A stretch of DNA of 64,000 nt from assembly GCF_910592395.1 (NCBI RefSeq), contig NC_088323.1:124001-188000 (forward strand), in the 5' to 3' direction. The number at the start of each line of letters is the position of its first letter. Within the stretch, counting starts at the first letter, position 1. The position numbers were made by a program, and so were the translations under genes. This document shows, one piece after another, positions 24,201 to 36,642 of the stretch. This DNA is from Lineus longissimus. Lineage: Eukaryota > Nemertea > Pilidiophora > Heteronemertea > Lineidae. The notes under the pieces were generated by a model. It did no database searches. It was not told where the DNA came from and was given only the letters and a program-made list of their open reading frames with translations.

Positions 24201-27200
24201 AGCGTATCTGGCAAGAAGAGGATTAGTTATATAAAACACTGGATACCATTGACCTATGTCATTATGTCCAGAATACTTGTAGTTGATAAGTCTGCCATGT
24301 CCTCGACTCATATTCTACTGTAGTCCTTACCCAGTAATGCAGTATCATCAACTCTCGGCAAGTATATGGCGGGACGACTAAGAGTTACAACATAAAGTGA
24401 TTCTTATGAGTAGTTCTCCTGTGGGACGTATTCTGTGTGTCCTTCCTTGTTTTGTGGTGAGTTCTCTCTTGGTCAGTGATCTCTAGTTCAAGAGAGTGAT
24501 CTATGTTAAGGTTGGAGGGGGGGGGGGGGGGTGCTTTGCTTGCCTGTAGCCAGGAGTAGGTGGTCACTGAGACTGCTAGGGTTGAGTCAGAGATGGCTCC
24601 TCTACGCAGTCTTTCGTGGGCGTTGAAAGCGTGAATGGTGCTAGGAGAGTAGACTACATGTAGTCAAACTCTAGTGTGTGTGTCTAATGCCTGTCTCTAT
24701 TGACTGGACATAATGGTCAAGCTGAGAACTTGTAGTCAAACTCTAGTGTGTGTGTCTAATGCCTGTCTCTATTGACTGCACATAATGGTCAAGCTGAGAA
24801 CTTGTAGTCAAACTCTAGTGTGTGTGTCTAATGCCTGTCTCTATTGACTGGACATAATGGTCAAGCTGAGAGCTTGTAGTCAAACTCTAGTGTGTGTGTG
24901 TCTAATGCCTGTCTCTATTGACTGGACATAATGGTCAAGCTGAGAACTTGTAGTCAAACTCTAGTGTGTGTGTGTCTAATGCCTGTCTCTATTGACTGCA
25001 CATAATGGTCAAGCTGAGAACTTGTAGTCAAACTCTAGTGTGTGTGTCTAATGCCTGTCTCTATTGACTGCACATAATGGTCAAGCTGAGAACTTGTAGT
25101 CAAACTCTAGTGTGTGTGTCTAATGCCTGTCTCTATTGACTGGACATAATGGTCAAGCTGAGAGCTTGTAGTCAAACTCTAGTGTGTGTGTGTCTAATGT
25201 CTGTCTCTATTGTCTTCTCATAAAGGCCAAGCTGAGAGCTTAACACCTTGTAACCATTCACTTGTTTGGAATGGGCTGAGGGTTCACTGAAAAGAAAATG
25301 ACAATGTCTGAAAGGTTATTAGTAGTTGCTAGGTGAAGTCAAGTGGAGAGGGCATGAACACAGTCCAGTATGGGGTTGGTCTGAAGCTGCTAGGTGAAGT
25401 CAAGTGGAGAGGGCATGAACACAGTCCAGTATGGGGTTGGTCTGAAGCTGCTAGGTGAAGTCAAGTGGAGAGGGCATGAACACAGTCCAGTATGGGGTTG
25501 GTCTGAAGCTGCTAGGTGAAGTCAAGTGGAGAGGGCATGAACACAGTCCAGTATGAGGTTGGTCTGAAGCTGCTAGGTGAAGTCAAGTGGAGAGGGCATG
25601 AACACAGTCCAGTATGGGGTTGGTCTGAAGCTGCTAGGTGAAGTCAAGTGGAGAGGGCATGAACACAGTCCAGTATGGGGTTGGTGTGAAGCTGCTAGGT
25701 GAAGTCAAGTGGAGAGGGCATGAACACAGTCCAGTATGGGGTTGGTCTGAAGCTGCTAGGTGAAGTCAAGTGGAGAGGGCATGAACACAGTCCAGTATGG
25801 GGTTGGTCTGAAGCTGCTAGGTGAAGTCAAGTGGAGAGGGCATGAACACAGTCCAGTATGGGGTTGGTCTGAAGCTGCTAGGTGAAGTCAAGTGGAGAGG
25901 GCATGAACACAGTCCAGTATGGGGTTGGTCTGAAGCACTGCTGGATGATGACTGTGTATGGTGTGAGACAATGTGTGTGTAGATTGCAGGATCAGACTAT
26001 CATGTTAGATTTTCATTATGAATCATTGGTGGGTTTTGTACCAAATAATCATTTTCGTTGCACGATAATGTTAGGAATATATCAAGAGGTTTTCTTTAGT
26101 TCTATGTCATGTTCCTCTGTGTTTACTTTAGGTTCTTTAGGCTAAGAGAAAACTGGGTGATTTGATTATTGACGTAAAGCGTCAGGTCTTATGACTGTGA
26201 CTGGCCATGACACTTCCTCAACTATCAATTATCATTAGTATCAAGCTGGTTTTACATGTTAAAAGTCACTTTCAAAGGTTTTCCACATAAAAAGCCATGA
26301 TTCAAAGTTAATTCCATGATTTCTATAGGTTTTCCATGTAAAAGTGATGATTTGTGTGGGTTTGCATAAAAAGTGATGATTTCTACAGGATGCGTATGTG
26401 TCTTGCTCTATTCTAGGGGTCAACCGTAGATAGACAAGCCAGCGATAAGGAAAAGGTAACACACCAATGCAGTTGCATCTTTTACCACCAGGAGGCATTC
26501 ATTTCATCATGTTGTCTATGACCTTGACCTTGTCTTGATGTTGTGACCCTGAGTGTTTTCAAGTTAGTTCAGAGCATGCGAGTTCAGTTATAAGATTCTC
26601 ACTGATGTTGTTTTTCTTTATACTTTTGAAGCTTTTACTTTGATTTATATAATGAAGTTGAGAAATTGGACATTGAAGCCATTCTTCAGAACTTAAAGGG
26701 AACTAAATGTAAACCAATGGGAGTTTCTAAACTATAGCTTGCTATTAATGAACAGAATGACCCATACCGGTATTCACTGCTCTCTCCAGTTTCTCTCAAG
26801 CAAGCACACCTCACTACCTCAGTTTCTCAGCCCGTTGAGATCATGACATACTGCCAGACTGACGTCGGCAAACTCATTGGTTGGCAGTAGGGACCACCAT
26901 TTTGGCTAGAACTTGAGAACTCCTTCAAAATGAAGTGAATGGAAGTTCCAAGGGTGGGAGTGTGTTCTTTGTCTTTCAGAGAAAGGCCTCCCATGTTTTC
27001 AATTGGCTTTCACTTCATTTTGAAGGAGTTTTAATTGCTTTAGGATTTCCAGTTCTAACCAAAATGGTGGTGCGTGCCTCTGCCCACCGTTGCTGTACGA
27101 GTGTTCTCAATATCTCAATATCCACTCTCTTTTCACTCTCCTCCTCTCTTGACAGTGGAGCAATTAAAAAATAGATGTTGTAATTCAATCATTTGACTAA

Positions 27201-30200
27201 ACTGAAAACATCCCAGGCATTGAATTATGTCCCAGAAAGAGTGCTTATGTTGTCCTGATTTCTCATACTGCTTTAGAAATCTCAGCCAGAATAAAGATCC
27301 CCACTTTCAGCAAGACTCTTGGCTAACCATTAAATCGTTACTCATCATGACCAGCCCAGGTGGTGTGGCACCCATGAGCACAACGACCCCACCCCATCAG
27401 TTTGATGAAGTGAATCCTTCTATTCTACTGACTGTAGCTTTAAATCACTAGAAAATCAACCGCAACTTCTAAAATTACAAACCAAAGTTTGCCAAAGTCT
27501 CTCTTGCACCGTTTGATATGCCATGTTCTGCTTCTGATGTGAACTTTCCAGTGATGGTGGTGCTTGCAAACTGTATTACCTGTTACGGACTTCATTGAAG
27601 CAGAATGGGATAACAGTCTGTGGAGAGACTTTTGCGTTCTTGCTTGGCCTGCCGTTTCTAACCTTAAATGCTCTGCAACTAAACAAATAGCATGACGTTT
27701 CTCAAACTCTTTATCCTAGAACTACTCACTATAGTTGGCTTTAGATGTTCACTTCCTGATGTCAAGGTCGGAATCACCGCTGGGAGGCAACATATGACAG
27801 CTTACTTAATCCATCATACCATAATGCATTAAGGCACTAAGAAAACCTTTACATGTGGTGAAAAAGGAGTGAATGTCAGGCGGCCTCCTTCTATGTTGAC
27901 TGTAGACTTTCCTGCAGTCACCTTTCATGTTGGAGTGATTTGATACATAAGCATGGCTAGTCCAACCTAAGGCCAGTTGTCTACTCCAGATGATATTCTT
28001 GTATGAAGTTTGAATCCTCAGTAATCATTAGAACCTGACTCATGTTTGTTATCTTCCATAATGGTTCTGTCTGAGTGTTAGGCGACTCCTAGTTGTGTTG
28101 TGCTTGCCTCTGTCTGGCTGTCATGAATGTGGAATGTGCATGTGCACCGTGCCTTTGATGTAAATAATGCAAGAGCAATGACTGTTATTCCTAGTCTGCA
28201 TGGTAGTGACACCTATGTGTGAACCTCATACAGTCAAGATACCTCTCCTTGCATGTCACAGAGGATGATTGTACCGCTGGAAGAGTCCTAGACTTTATGT
28301 TGGATTGTTGGTGATGCAGCCTTCCAAAGAGGGCGACCCCTCCCTATGTCATCTCACAGAATGCAGGAGAGCATATAGTGGTCGTCGGTGTTTGCTTCCA
28401 TCTTGGCACTGCTGAATGTTGTGAACTGTTAGAGTTCATCAAGGCTTCTCAATGTTAGTTTATATAGGAGAGATTGCTTGCATCAGGCCCCTGCCCCATG
28501 TTCATGGTTCAGTCGCCTCTTTCCAAAGAACAGCAACTGTTTCATATGTATTTGAAGAGACTGTCCATTGTTACTAAAAGCTAAGCTTGAGGCCAGTGGA
28601 TCATGCATGATCGGTCAAAACAGAAGTATTGTGCTTCTTCTCTGTGTTGCTTTCATTCGCTTGATCAACTTCTACTGTCAAAGGGACACTTGTTGACACA
28701 CGACTCAAGTGAACCAGTTCTGGGCTTGACAAGTCTTGCAGCTATTCATGGTCAATTGGCAGACTGAAATCAATGCCAGTGCCAGAGGCCATTTCATTGC
28801 AAGGATGCCTTTTGGCTTATAATCACGCCTGGAACTTTATATCAAAAGTGGATGAGTCGACGAGGATCCCTTCGACAAACTCTCTTTCATTCCTTCCTCT
28901 CTGCTTCCCATTCCTTTTCCATTAACCCTTTCTGATGAAATGATGCATTCCTGGTCGTGACAACGAGAAAACCTGATGAAAAACAAACCACTGATTGTGT
29001 GATGATCTCCGTGTTCTGTATTTCTGCCCAGTTATAATTTGGCGTCTGTCGATATTGTGCGTAACAAGTTGACTCACTGCATTATTGTTGTGCTGTGGAC
29101 GTCTCCCCTTCAAGTTATGAATAGACTACTCATTCTCATTACCGGCCCATTATGTAGTGATAGGCGTTTTTGAACATTTCTTGTTTTGCTTTACATTTTA
29201 ATTTCAATTTCAATTTTCAATTGTTTTGTCTTAAAATATTTCACCCTATTGTGGTTCAGTACTGGGAGCAACAACAAATTAGGCAATTTTAGCACTTGAA
29301 AAAGTTCCTAATTTGTAAATAAGCAATGTTTATTGCTGCAACAGGATCATGTTTCTATGGGTGATCAATGGCTGCATCAGTGATGATTGATCCTCTCAGT
29401 AGTCAGGAAGTGGGGAGGTACCTAACTCGAAGTCAATTCCATGATCACTTTATAATGTTTCAACTAAAGGTCATTTCGTAGTAGAACTAAAATTTATTTT
29501 AGATTTTGATAATTGCGAGTTTAGCCGTAGATGTCACCTCGGGTTGTCTGTGAAGACTCGATGAGAGAAGAAGCTTTCTAACTTTCAAATGATAATAGAC
29601 TGCACTAGAACGAGAAGCATTTGTGGACCAATCTTTGGTCAGACAGGGTTTACGTTGTCATGTGACCTGCCAATGAGTGAAGATTCCATACTTCATGTAC
29701 TTCAGGCAGACAATTTGTAAGTCCAGTAATTCACATCAGATGTCTCTGCCATGAGCAGGCAGCCTGATGAGCCGTGCTCCCTGTACCGTTGGGTTGCCTG
29801 CAGTCTAACTGATGAGCCGTGCTCCCTGTACCGTTGGGTTGCCTGCAGTCTAACTGATGAGCCGTGCTCCCTGTACCGTTGGGTTGCCTGCAGTCTAACT
29901 GATGAGCCGTGCTCCCTGTACCGTTGGGTTGCAGTCAGAGGGCTACCTCCGTCTATGCCTCAATGGAAGGGGCTGTCCTTGATATCATTAATACGACGTT
30001 GTGTTAAACTTTATTTGACATCCAGCTTGATCTTTTGAAGTCTGCAAGACTAGTCCTTGTTGTAGCGTAATTATAATTCTGTGCTTGATTTGGCATGTGA
30101 GCTGTTGAAAAGGGAGAGGGTGATTTGTCCGAAGATGTGTAGCAAACGAGAGATCTTGTTGTGAATCACTGTTGCCATGGTGAGGCGTTGTAAACAACAC

Positions 30201-32830
30201 ACCGTCCTCCATGGCCGAGAGATGAATGGCACATCTCGTGCGGGCCGAGGACCACCAACAGGGAATGCATCATTTCTGGTCATCGTTTAGGCAGTTTCGA
30301 TAACCACATTTTCCATAACTTCTGTTGTGTAATCTATTTACCAGTTTGCCGCACAAACTTCTCATGAGTCACCTCGCCCTCACAGCTATCGTTTCATTCT
30401 CACAAGGAACTGGTCACACCAAACACATGCCCGACAGCAATCACTCATTCCTGTTGAGATTTTGCCACTGGTTGCCAAGTCCTCAAACCAAACTCCACAT
30501 ACACCCAATGCCATCTAGTGTTTGGATGGAAACCAAAAATGGCCGCCCGCCCCCCAAAATGGTGCCTCCTTGAAGAAGGTTTGTGATGAAATGGTTTGGT
30601 GTGAGCGCTCCTTCAGTGTGTCCCTTTGACTGTTTCTCACGTTGTTCACAAACTGTAGAACTTAATAAAGCGTCCGCCGTGTAAGATTAGAAAAGGCCGA
30701 GATATTTATCTACCCATGGTCACTGCCAATGTAAGTGTCAGATGTCTTGTTTGGAAGAGCTTTCTTGTCACGGTGGGCCGGTCAAGTTATTCAGGTTATA
30801 CCACAACCCAACCTCGAATGGATGAGTTATCATCCAGTGGCTTGAAATGACCATCTCTAAACACAGATCATGTATTGGCCTTTTCTCATATGACACGGTG
30901 GCCACTTATTGCATCTTCTAGAGTATTTCTAATCAAATAGCTCCTGTTTTGAGTTTTGCTGGCTGAGTTTTTGTTGCTTGTTAAAGCTTCTACCTGCTTA
31001 TTAGATTGTTTTCCTTGATGTTTTACAAACCACCTCTAAGAATGCGGTAGTCAGCTGACAGCTTGCTACACTGAAAACATATGTTGGTGTCTAACAATTG
31101 ATGTCATTCAGACATCTGTCCAACTTTATGTCACACCGGCAAATCGGCTCAACAAAAATTTAACAAAACTCTTACACAACGTAGATTTTATGTTTACTCA
31201 ATGAACATTCTATGTTTGTAGCTCCAAAGTAAATTCATTGTTGGAGGCCGGACAGGACGTCAGATTTATGTTGGAGCAACAGAATTCAATGTTGGAATTT
31301 TTTCTCTCAAAAATTTCAAATAAAATAAAAATTTCAAAAAATGTTTTTTTTTGTTTTTCATGTAAATTTGAGATGTAAGTTTTTTTCAAAATAATCACAA
31401 AAAATCATCAAACAAAAATTCATCAAAAATTTATTTTTGTCAAAAACTCATTTTTATCAGAATTTTATCCATTTTGGAGAAAAAAAATTTCCCAACATAA
31501 AATTAATGTCTGAGCTACCAAGTAAAGTGATGCCAGATGATGCCGATTTCAACTGGATTTGTAATTGAGATTGATTTCTCATTTCAAAATGTCACCTTAA
31601 AACATTGATTAAGATTTCAAATCATCGTAAAGTGAGCCGTGTATTTTGGCTTAAGGATCATCACAACGTGTCAACATTAACAAGTGTTCTATTCTATCTT
31701 ACAGGCAAAGGAACTGCCAACCTTCAAGGACAATGACTTCGTGAAAGACGGAGAGACCATTCATATAGGAGACCAAGCTAAGGAAGCACTGATTGAGACG
31801 TTATCGGCTGATGTGGAGGTGAGCATTGATTGAGCAATACTGGCTGCACGGCTCAGCTCAGGTGTCGCTGGGGCACCTCAATCCATCGCATCTTCTCAAA
31901 TCTAAGGGCTGAGAACTAGCATCATCTCTATCACGGTTTGACCCTTTTCAACCAGTATAGATGTATTGATCATGATACACTGATGGCCGCCAGCAGGTGA
32001 CTGACTCAGCTAGTCAGGTAGTGGCTCATAGTCAACACCAAGTGTGTGGGTGATAGACAAGACAGACATGCCTTTGGTGTGTTGATAGCTGCTCTGAATG
32101 TCTCCCTCGTTTCAGTTCTTATCCAAGCATAACCTGATGGACTACAGCCTGCTGATCGGTATCCACGACTGTGAGCAAGGAGAGGAAGGCGAGGAAGAAG
32201 ACATTGACGATCCGGAAGATGAGAACGGTGTTGTGGAAGATGAGTCAGACAGTGTTGGTAGTGCTGGGGGTATCCCTACTCCACCAGACAGCCCCACAGC
32301 CTCTAATCCTCCTCCTTTTACAGGAGAAATTGACCCAAAAATAGAAATCTTTGGCATCCCAAGTAATGAGGGTGAGTGAATCTTAGTTTTCTTATGGTGG
32401 CTCTTGTAGGAGGACTTTAGGCAGGGGCGAGGCATCAGGGTGATGGTCTCTGTAGGCCCACCAGACCATCAAACGAGCCCTCAAGTGTATAATGGTAGCA
32501 CTGAGATAGGTACTAGGGTTCATGGCTGCAATCTAACGTCAACTCAAGCAAAACACCTAGGCTCCTTCTTCTGACCAAATGTCTCTGAGAATTCACTCGC
32601 CCTGAAATGCCTGTTATATTTCATGCCTTGCCTTCTCATTTCCAGGTGCACCAAGAAAGGTTGTGTACTTCATGGCCCTCATAGACATCCTCACACATTA
32701 CGGCGTGAAAAAACGGACGGCGCAGGCAGCAAAGACTGTGAAACACGGCGCAGGGGCAGAGATATCGACAGTGAAACCAGAACAGTATATGAGGAGATTC
32801 CTTGAATTTGTCACCAAAAATATCCAATAG
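15222..32830 (+). CDS. PIP4K2: PIP4K2, phosphatidylinositol-5-phosphate 4-kinase type 2, complete
   Basis: Exons 15222-15341, 18849-18946, 20515-20611, 20976-21128, 21430-21576, 26417-26455, 31705-31818, 32116-32371, 32646-32830; phases agree and give 402 aa (human PIP4K2A 406). The enzyme makes PI(4,5)P2 from PI5P. Visible landmarks: [13 protein letters not shown] and VFMWGVNHS at the N-terminus; [40 protein letters not shown]; nucleotide-binding [29 protein letters not shown]; catalytic [12 protein letters not shown]; an acidic/Pro insert with [24 protein letters not shown]; activation loop [19 protein letters not shown]. The loop Ala in GAGAEIST is the type II form rather than type I. Vertebrate paralogues A/B/C cannot be distinguished; this is probably the single pre-duplication gene. 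The alternative exon at 23787-23819 is listed separately. Confidence 0.96.
15875..16106. repeat. 232-bp near-perfect palindrome (foldback/MITE-like)
   Basis: The left arm (15875-15976) starts TATGTGACCCGCTCTACCAA and the right arm (16000-16106) is its reverse complement, ending TTGGTAGAGCGAGTCACATA. Arms of about 100 bp differ by about three substitutions and one 5-nt insertion (TATAA at about 16021); the loop is 23 nt. No open frame inside. Confidence 0.92.
17479..17800. repeat. 32-bp minisatellite, about 10 copies
   Basis: Unit GCTAGAGGATGCTTTGTACC plus ATCATCCCTAAC. Variation is almost confined to the last bases (AACGCT, AATGCT, AACACT) and appears in a recurring order, suggesting a higher-order unit. 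Confidence 0.95.
22257..22368. repeat. 39-bp repeat, 3 copies, carrying CRE-like TGACGTCA
   Basis: Unit TAAGGCTTGACGTCATGACG plus CATGTTGTGTACCATACAG. Two copies contain a perfect TGACGTCA; the first has TGACGTCG. Lies in PIP4K2 intron 5. Confidence 0.93.
23052..23762. repeat. 78-bp minisatellite, 9 copies
   Basis: Unit starts CAATGTCAGGCTCACAGAAG and ends CTACCATGCTGTGATTTCAA. Copies differ mainly at one site (GCACTCGGGC, GCACCTAGGC, GCACTCAGGC). The array ends 24 bp before the candidate microexon 23787-23819, so its last unit runs into that exon's polypyrimidine tract. Confidence 0.95.
23787..23819 (+). CDS. Candidate alternative PIP4K2 microexon (33 nt, [11 protein letters not shown])
   Basis: Preceded by a strong acceptor (CATTTTTCTCTTCAG) and followed by GTAAGA; phase 0 at both ends. 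It encodes [11 protein letters not shown], starting with the same GS that must follow KYDLK. The standard exon at 26417-26455 encodes [13 protein letters not shown], also phase 0/0. Using either one keeps the frame. Their similarity beyond GS is weak, so exon duplication is possible but not shown. Confidence 0.5.
24664..25245. repeat. 72-74-bp minisatellite, about 8 copies
   Basis: Unit CTTGTAGTCAAACTCTAGTG, TGTGTGTCTAATGCCTGTCT, CTATTGACTGGACATAATGG, TCAAGCTGAGAA. Copies vary by a TG dinucleotide insertion, GGACAT/GCACAT and AGAAC/AGAGC. Confidence 0.95.
25320..25937. repeat. 61-bp minisatellite, 10 copies
   Basis: Unit GCTGCTAGGTGAAGTCAAGT, GGAGAGGGCATGAACACAGT, CCAGTATGGGGTTGGTCTGA, A. 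Almost identical copies (one TATGAGG, one GGTGTGAA), which suggests recent expansion. Confidence 0.96.
26893..27070. repeat. 178-bp inverted repeat (MITE-like)
   Basis: Left end CCACCATTTTGGCTAGAACT and AACTCCTTCAAAATGAAGTGA; right end TCACTTCATTTTGAAGGAGTT and AGTTCTAACCAAAATGGTGG. The right arm has about 18 extra bases between its two matching blocks. The centre (about 70 bp) is non-repetitive. Confidence 0.8.
29752..29932. repeat. 45-bp tandem repeat, 4 copies
   Basis: Unit TGATGAGCCGTGCTCCCTGT, ACCGTTGGGTTGCCTGCAGT, CTAAC. In frame it would read a 15-residue repeat ([15 protein letters not shown]), but it lies in a PIP4K2 intron without exon context. Confidence 0.93.
31290..31500. repeat. 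AT-rich degenerate repeat
   Basis: Runs of T with TTTTTCATGTAAATTTGAG and TTTTTGTCAAAAAC-type blocks, close in wording to 720-1010 in ICE2. No frame or clear ends. Confidence 0.5.
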
Positions 32831-33208
32831 TTGCTGGCACCACCTGTTGAGTGATTGAGGAATGAGGATGAATTTGACCGATGTGTGTACATGATAGGAT
32901 CGGTGGGCATTCATGGAGGACATCTAGTTGCCTGTTCATCATTGAGTGGCTGCCGTTTGCCCAGTGGACACCATGAATGAACCTGGTAGAAGTGACAGTC
33001 TTTCCTGTTTCTACTAGGGTCAGGTTCAGCCAGTTGTTATGGTTGTTATCTTGGGAGATTCGTTGGTATGCTCACTGTCATAGCTCAACCAAGTCTTGCG
33101 TAAGTGGAACGTATAAGAAAACTGTTTCGTTCCTGATGTCCTCTTTCGACTGCATGCCAGTCTTGATGTGCACAGGTTGGTGAGTTGATCAGTCATTATC
33201 AACAATGG

Positions 33209-33214
33209 AATAAA
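33209..33214 (+). promoter_or_regulatory. Candidate PIP4K2 polyadenylation signal
   Basis: AATAAA about 380 nt after the stop codon. Confidence 0.5.
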
Positions 33215-33760
33215 GATTCGGTATCTATCTTGTAAACGTGTCGGACAGCTATTGAAGCCCATCCTTCCTGACGAATACTCTTGGGTGGGATGTCCTATAG
33301 CCTTGGGATTGAGGTTGGTCGAGCCATCCGTAAACATCCGGTCCTGATGTGATGCATAAAGGTTGGCTGATCCATCCGTAAACATCTGGTTATGATGTGA
33401 TGAGACATGACGCCGTCTGCCGACACAGCCATTTTAATATGTTCCAAGACCGCGATTTTGTACCTAGACTAGGTTTGTAAGGTTTCTATATAAAGTCGAT
33501 CTTTAACGTCTTGAAGCTTTGTTTGGTTAGTCAGGTGTAAACGTGTTGATTCAGCGTCTCATCATTCCTCAAGCAATGAACAGGGACTGTAAACCTTATC
33601 AGAATCACTTGGCACATTCACTCTCATGTGCACGTCGTTTAAAACCAGAGGATGGGAATCGGTCATCACGAGATGGAGGAGAGGTGAGGTTGCTTTCAAG
33701 TTGACTTTGATGTATACAGCTGTGGTTGATTGGTGTCAAAGTCAAGTTGTAAAACGTGAT

Positions 33761-34210
33761 GGAGGTTTGACAATGTACAGATGGTGTTAGGCCTCGGTGT
33801 TACATTCAGCTGTATACCTGGTCATGATTCAAGGTATAACGAGTGGACATCACAAGAAGCTTGGTGTTCATTGGAGGTTTGACAATGTACAGATAGTGTT
33901 AGGCCTCGGTGTTGCATTCAGCTGTATACCTGGTCCATGATTCAAGGTATAACGAGTGGACATCACAAGAATCTTGGTGTTCATTGGAGGTTTGACAATG
34001 TACAGATGGTGTTAGGCCTCGGTGTTACATTCAGCTGTATACCTGGTCATGATTCAAGGTATAACGAGTGGACATCACAAGAATCTTGGTGTTCATTGGA
34101 GGTTTGACAATGTACAGATGGTGTTAGGCCTCGGTGTTACATTCAGCTGTATACCTGGTCCATGATTCAAGGTATAACGAGTGGACATCACAAGAAGCTT
34201 GGTGTTCATT
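33761..34210. repeat. About 112-bp tandem repeat, 4 copies
   Basis: Each unit starts GGAGGTTTGACAATGTACAG and includes TTAGGCCTCGGTGTTACATT and GGTATAACGAGTGGACATCA. Starts at about 33761, 33873, 33986 and 34098. Copies alternate GGTCATGATT and GGTCCATGATT, so the array may be a doubled 2-unit block. Confidence 0.93.
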
Positions 34211-36337
34211 GCACGCTAAAATAGCTTAGATTATTGTCCCTTTAAGGGCCGGTTGCACCAAATGAGTTTGCAGCTGCTTCACGTTCATTCACAGGCACTT
34301 GATTCCTTTGCTTCCTTTAGTAATGGCATCAGTACCTGGTTTAACAATTGGCCTTGCTCCAGTGCCTGTGCGAATGTGTAACAGTTGTGAGTCCACTTGA
34401 TGTTCTCACTTGTACTCTGGTGATTAATGTAGTTGCTTGGCAAGTAAAACAGTATCTGCTTCACGAGATCCCTGGCGCTGCAAACATGGACAACGAAATG
34501 CTACCTGATTGGGTATCGGTACGGCAAGTCAACTGTGTTTGAATTTGCTGTTTGGGAAGCAGTGATTGACGTCTCGGGTGCTGGGGTGGTTGTGTGTAGA
34601 TGAATGCTGGCTAGTCAGGTGGACATTTGGGAGAGATGTTTGACGGTTGATCTCTGAACAGAGGCTTCCTGTTTAGTGGTCGTATCTTGTTGCCAAGGTG
34701 TTGTAGCCAAGCCTGCTTGTAGTAAATGGTGGCTCTTCTGCCCTAACCATGGCATTGCACAGTAGTATAGGTGAGAAAGGTCCCTGCTTGCTATGAAGTT
34801 GGTGTGTTGTATCCTATGTTTGACCATTCTCACACTATCTGCATTCTTTCCCTTAATTCCATTTTCTTTACAAATGCTACACCCTGGCTATGTTCAGAAT
34901 GAGAGCTTCTCTCAATCTATAGTCTTGGGAGAAGTCTTTCACATGATTAAAGACAGATAGTCTGTGTGTTACAGTCCATGCTAGGTGTGTGTACTTACTT
35001 GTGTGCCCACTTCTTACTGTTGTGAGTGCATTGGTTGGGGGGGGGGGCTCTTTCTGTACCAATAGAACTGCCTTTACCAGTGTGGCAGCCTGTATTGACC
35101 AGTTGTTGACAGGGTACTATTGTGCTAATATCAGTGGCTGTTGTAGTTGAGGTTCAACCATGCCGCATGAATACGCCATCAAGCCTACTAGGGTTATATA
35201 TCTACCAGGCTGTTTTATTCTGGTCATATTATGGGATGTTGTATTATTTTGTTTACTTATCATCGTACAACCTTAATGAAACATTTGAGTTGATAATCAC
35301 TTTCAGTTTGGATGGATCTCCGTTTAAGGGTATTGTGACTTCATGTTTTCAGTGAAATGAATCGTTCTTGTAATCATGTTATGCGATGCCACAGTTTCAG
35401 CAGTGTCTGGTTGTACATGTTTATTTGGAGGGTGGATGAATGCAGCTGCCAAGGTGTTGTGGAGGTAGAGCGAGGTAAATCAGGATGAAGTAGATTGAGT
35501 CAAAACATTTGATGGGAACATCTTCCAGCTGAAACTCTGAACATTATGAGAGGCAAAACTTGGCTGTTGCTTTCCTTCTCGACCCCCTCTTCACCTACAC
35601 TGAAGGGACTTACACAAGTCGTGTCAGCAAGACTTTATTAGCATTTAAAATTGGGAACCGGAAATTTGGGATTACGTTTTGTATTCTTGCGACTCGTGTG
35701 AATGTCTTTAGAAGAGTGATGACACCAATATAATAACAATGTAGTGTGTGTACAAATTTGTGAGGACACTTTGATGCTGCCATTATTAGCTTTGTACATA
35801 CATGCATCTAGGTGTAAAATTAGTGAATCTTATTGACAGATAAACATATTTGAAGGAACGAAAGGTGTTCTTGTTAGTTTGTCCATGACCAGCACTTTGA
35901 GTGACAGCGTAGATAGAATATACCAACGGTCCCTGGATGATGTGACTGAACTTGTCAAGGCTGCTGGGGATAACAATCTAATGACTTGGGACTGACAGCA
36001 AGTAAGAAAGTTGCCACCATTTCAAGGACAACTTGTAAAGAGACATTGACACAACCAGGTCAGCATCAACTGAGATATTTCAGGTATGGGCAAATTCTCC
36101 TTGCAATGCTTACGAACTCTCCTGCAAGTGTATGGACAAGGGCACAACTGGTTCACAGACAATTCATACCATGTTATGCCAACTGAACCAATACTGTACA
36201 CACTTCAGAAAGTCACAACCAGTATAGGTCGAGAAAGCAGGCAATTATGGTAAAACCAGTTTATAGCCAATCTTACATAATTCAAAATATCTAGCGAATG
36301 CAATGAACAACAAACTTTATGAGTCAGTTTCTGATAT

Positions 36338-36343
36338 TTTATT
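36338..36343 (-). promoter_or_regulatory. Candidate ABITRAM polyadenylation signal
   Basis: AATAAA on the minus strand, about 300 nt past the ABITRAM stop codon. Confidence 0.45.
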
Positions 36344-36642
36344 CATTAGAAATCATGATTGACCACATCGGCACACTTCTCCTGTATGCTCAATCTTAGA
36401 AATTTGTCCTTCAGAAACACGATGACCATGATGTCCTAGTGCCAATAACACCAACCATGTCAACAGTGCTCCACCAGACCAAGCCCTTGGTGAGTGTTGA
36501 CACCAACCTCAGGCCACCAGGATCCCAGCTACTAGCACCACATGACAACACACTTCAGTACAGACCAGTGCTCCATATTCCAATGCCAGTAGAGCATGTA
36601 TGATCCTAACTAACAGACTCTGGCGTGCTGTATCAAATCTGT

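Larger units (their letters stand above)
21577..26416. other. PIP4K2 intron 5, minisatellite-rich
   Basis: 4.8 kb between KYDLK and GSTVDR. Holds four tandem arrays (22257, 23052, 24664, 25320), a 15-G run at 24517-24531 and the candidate alternative microexon 23787-23819. Confidence 0.7.
26456..31704. other. PIP4K2 intron 6
   Basis: 5.2 kb. Contains the inverted repeat at 26893-27070, the 45-bp array at 29752-29932 and the AT-rich segment at 31290-31500. No exon, RNA gene or other element recognised in 27100-29750 or 29950-31280. Confidence 0.5.
32831..36642. other. Convergent PIP4K2/ABITRAM intergenic region
   Basis: Contains the PIP4K2 3' UTR with AATAAA at 33209-33214, the 112-bp array at 33761-34210, an 11-G run near 35037 and the ABITRAM 3' UTR. 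34220-36330 shows no recognisable exon or element. Confidence 0.6.
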
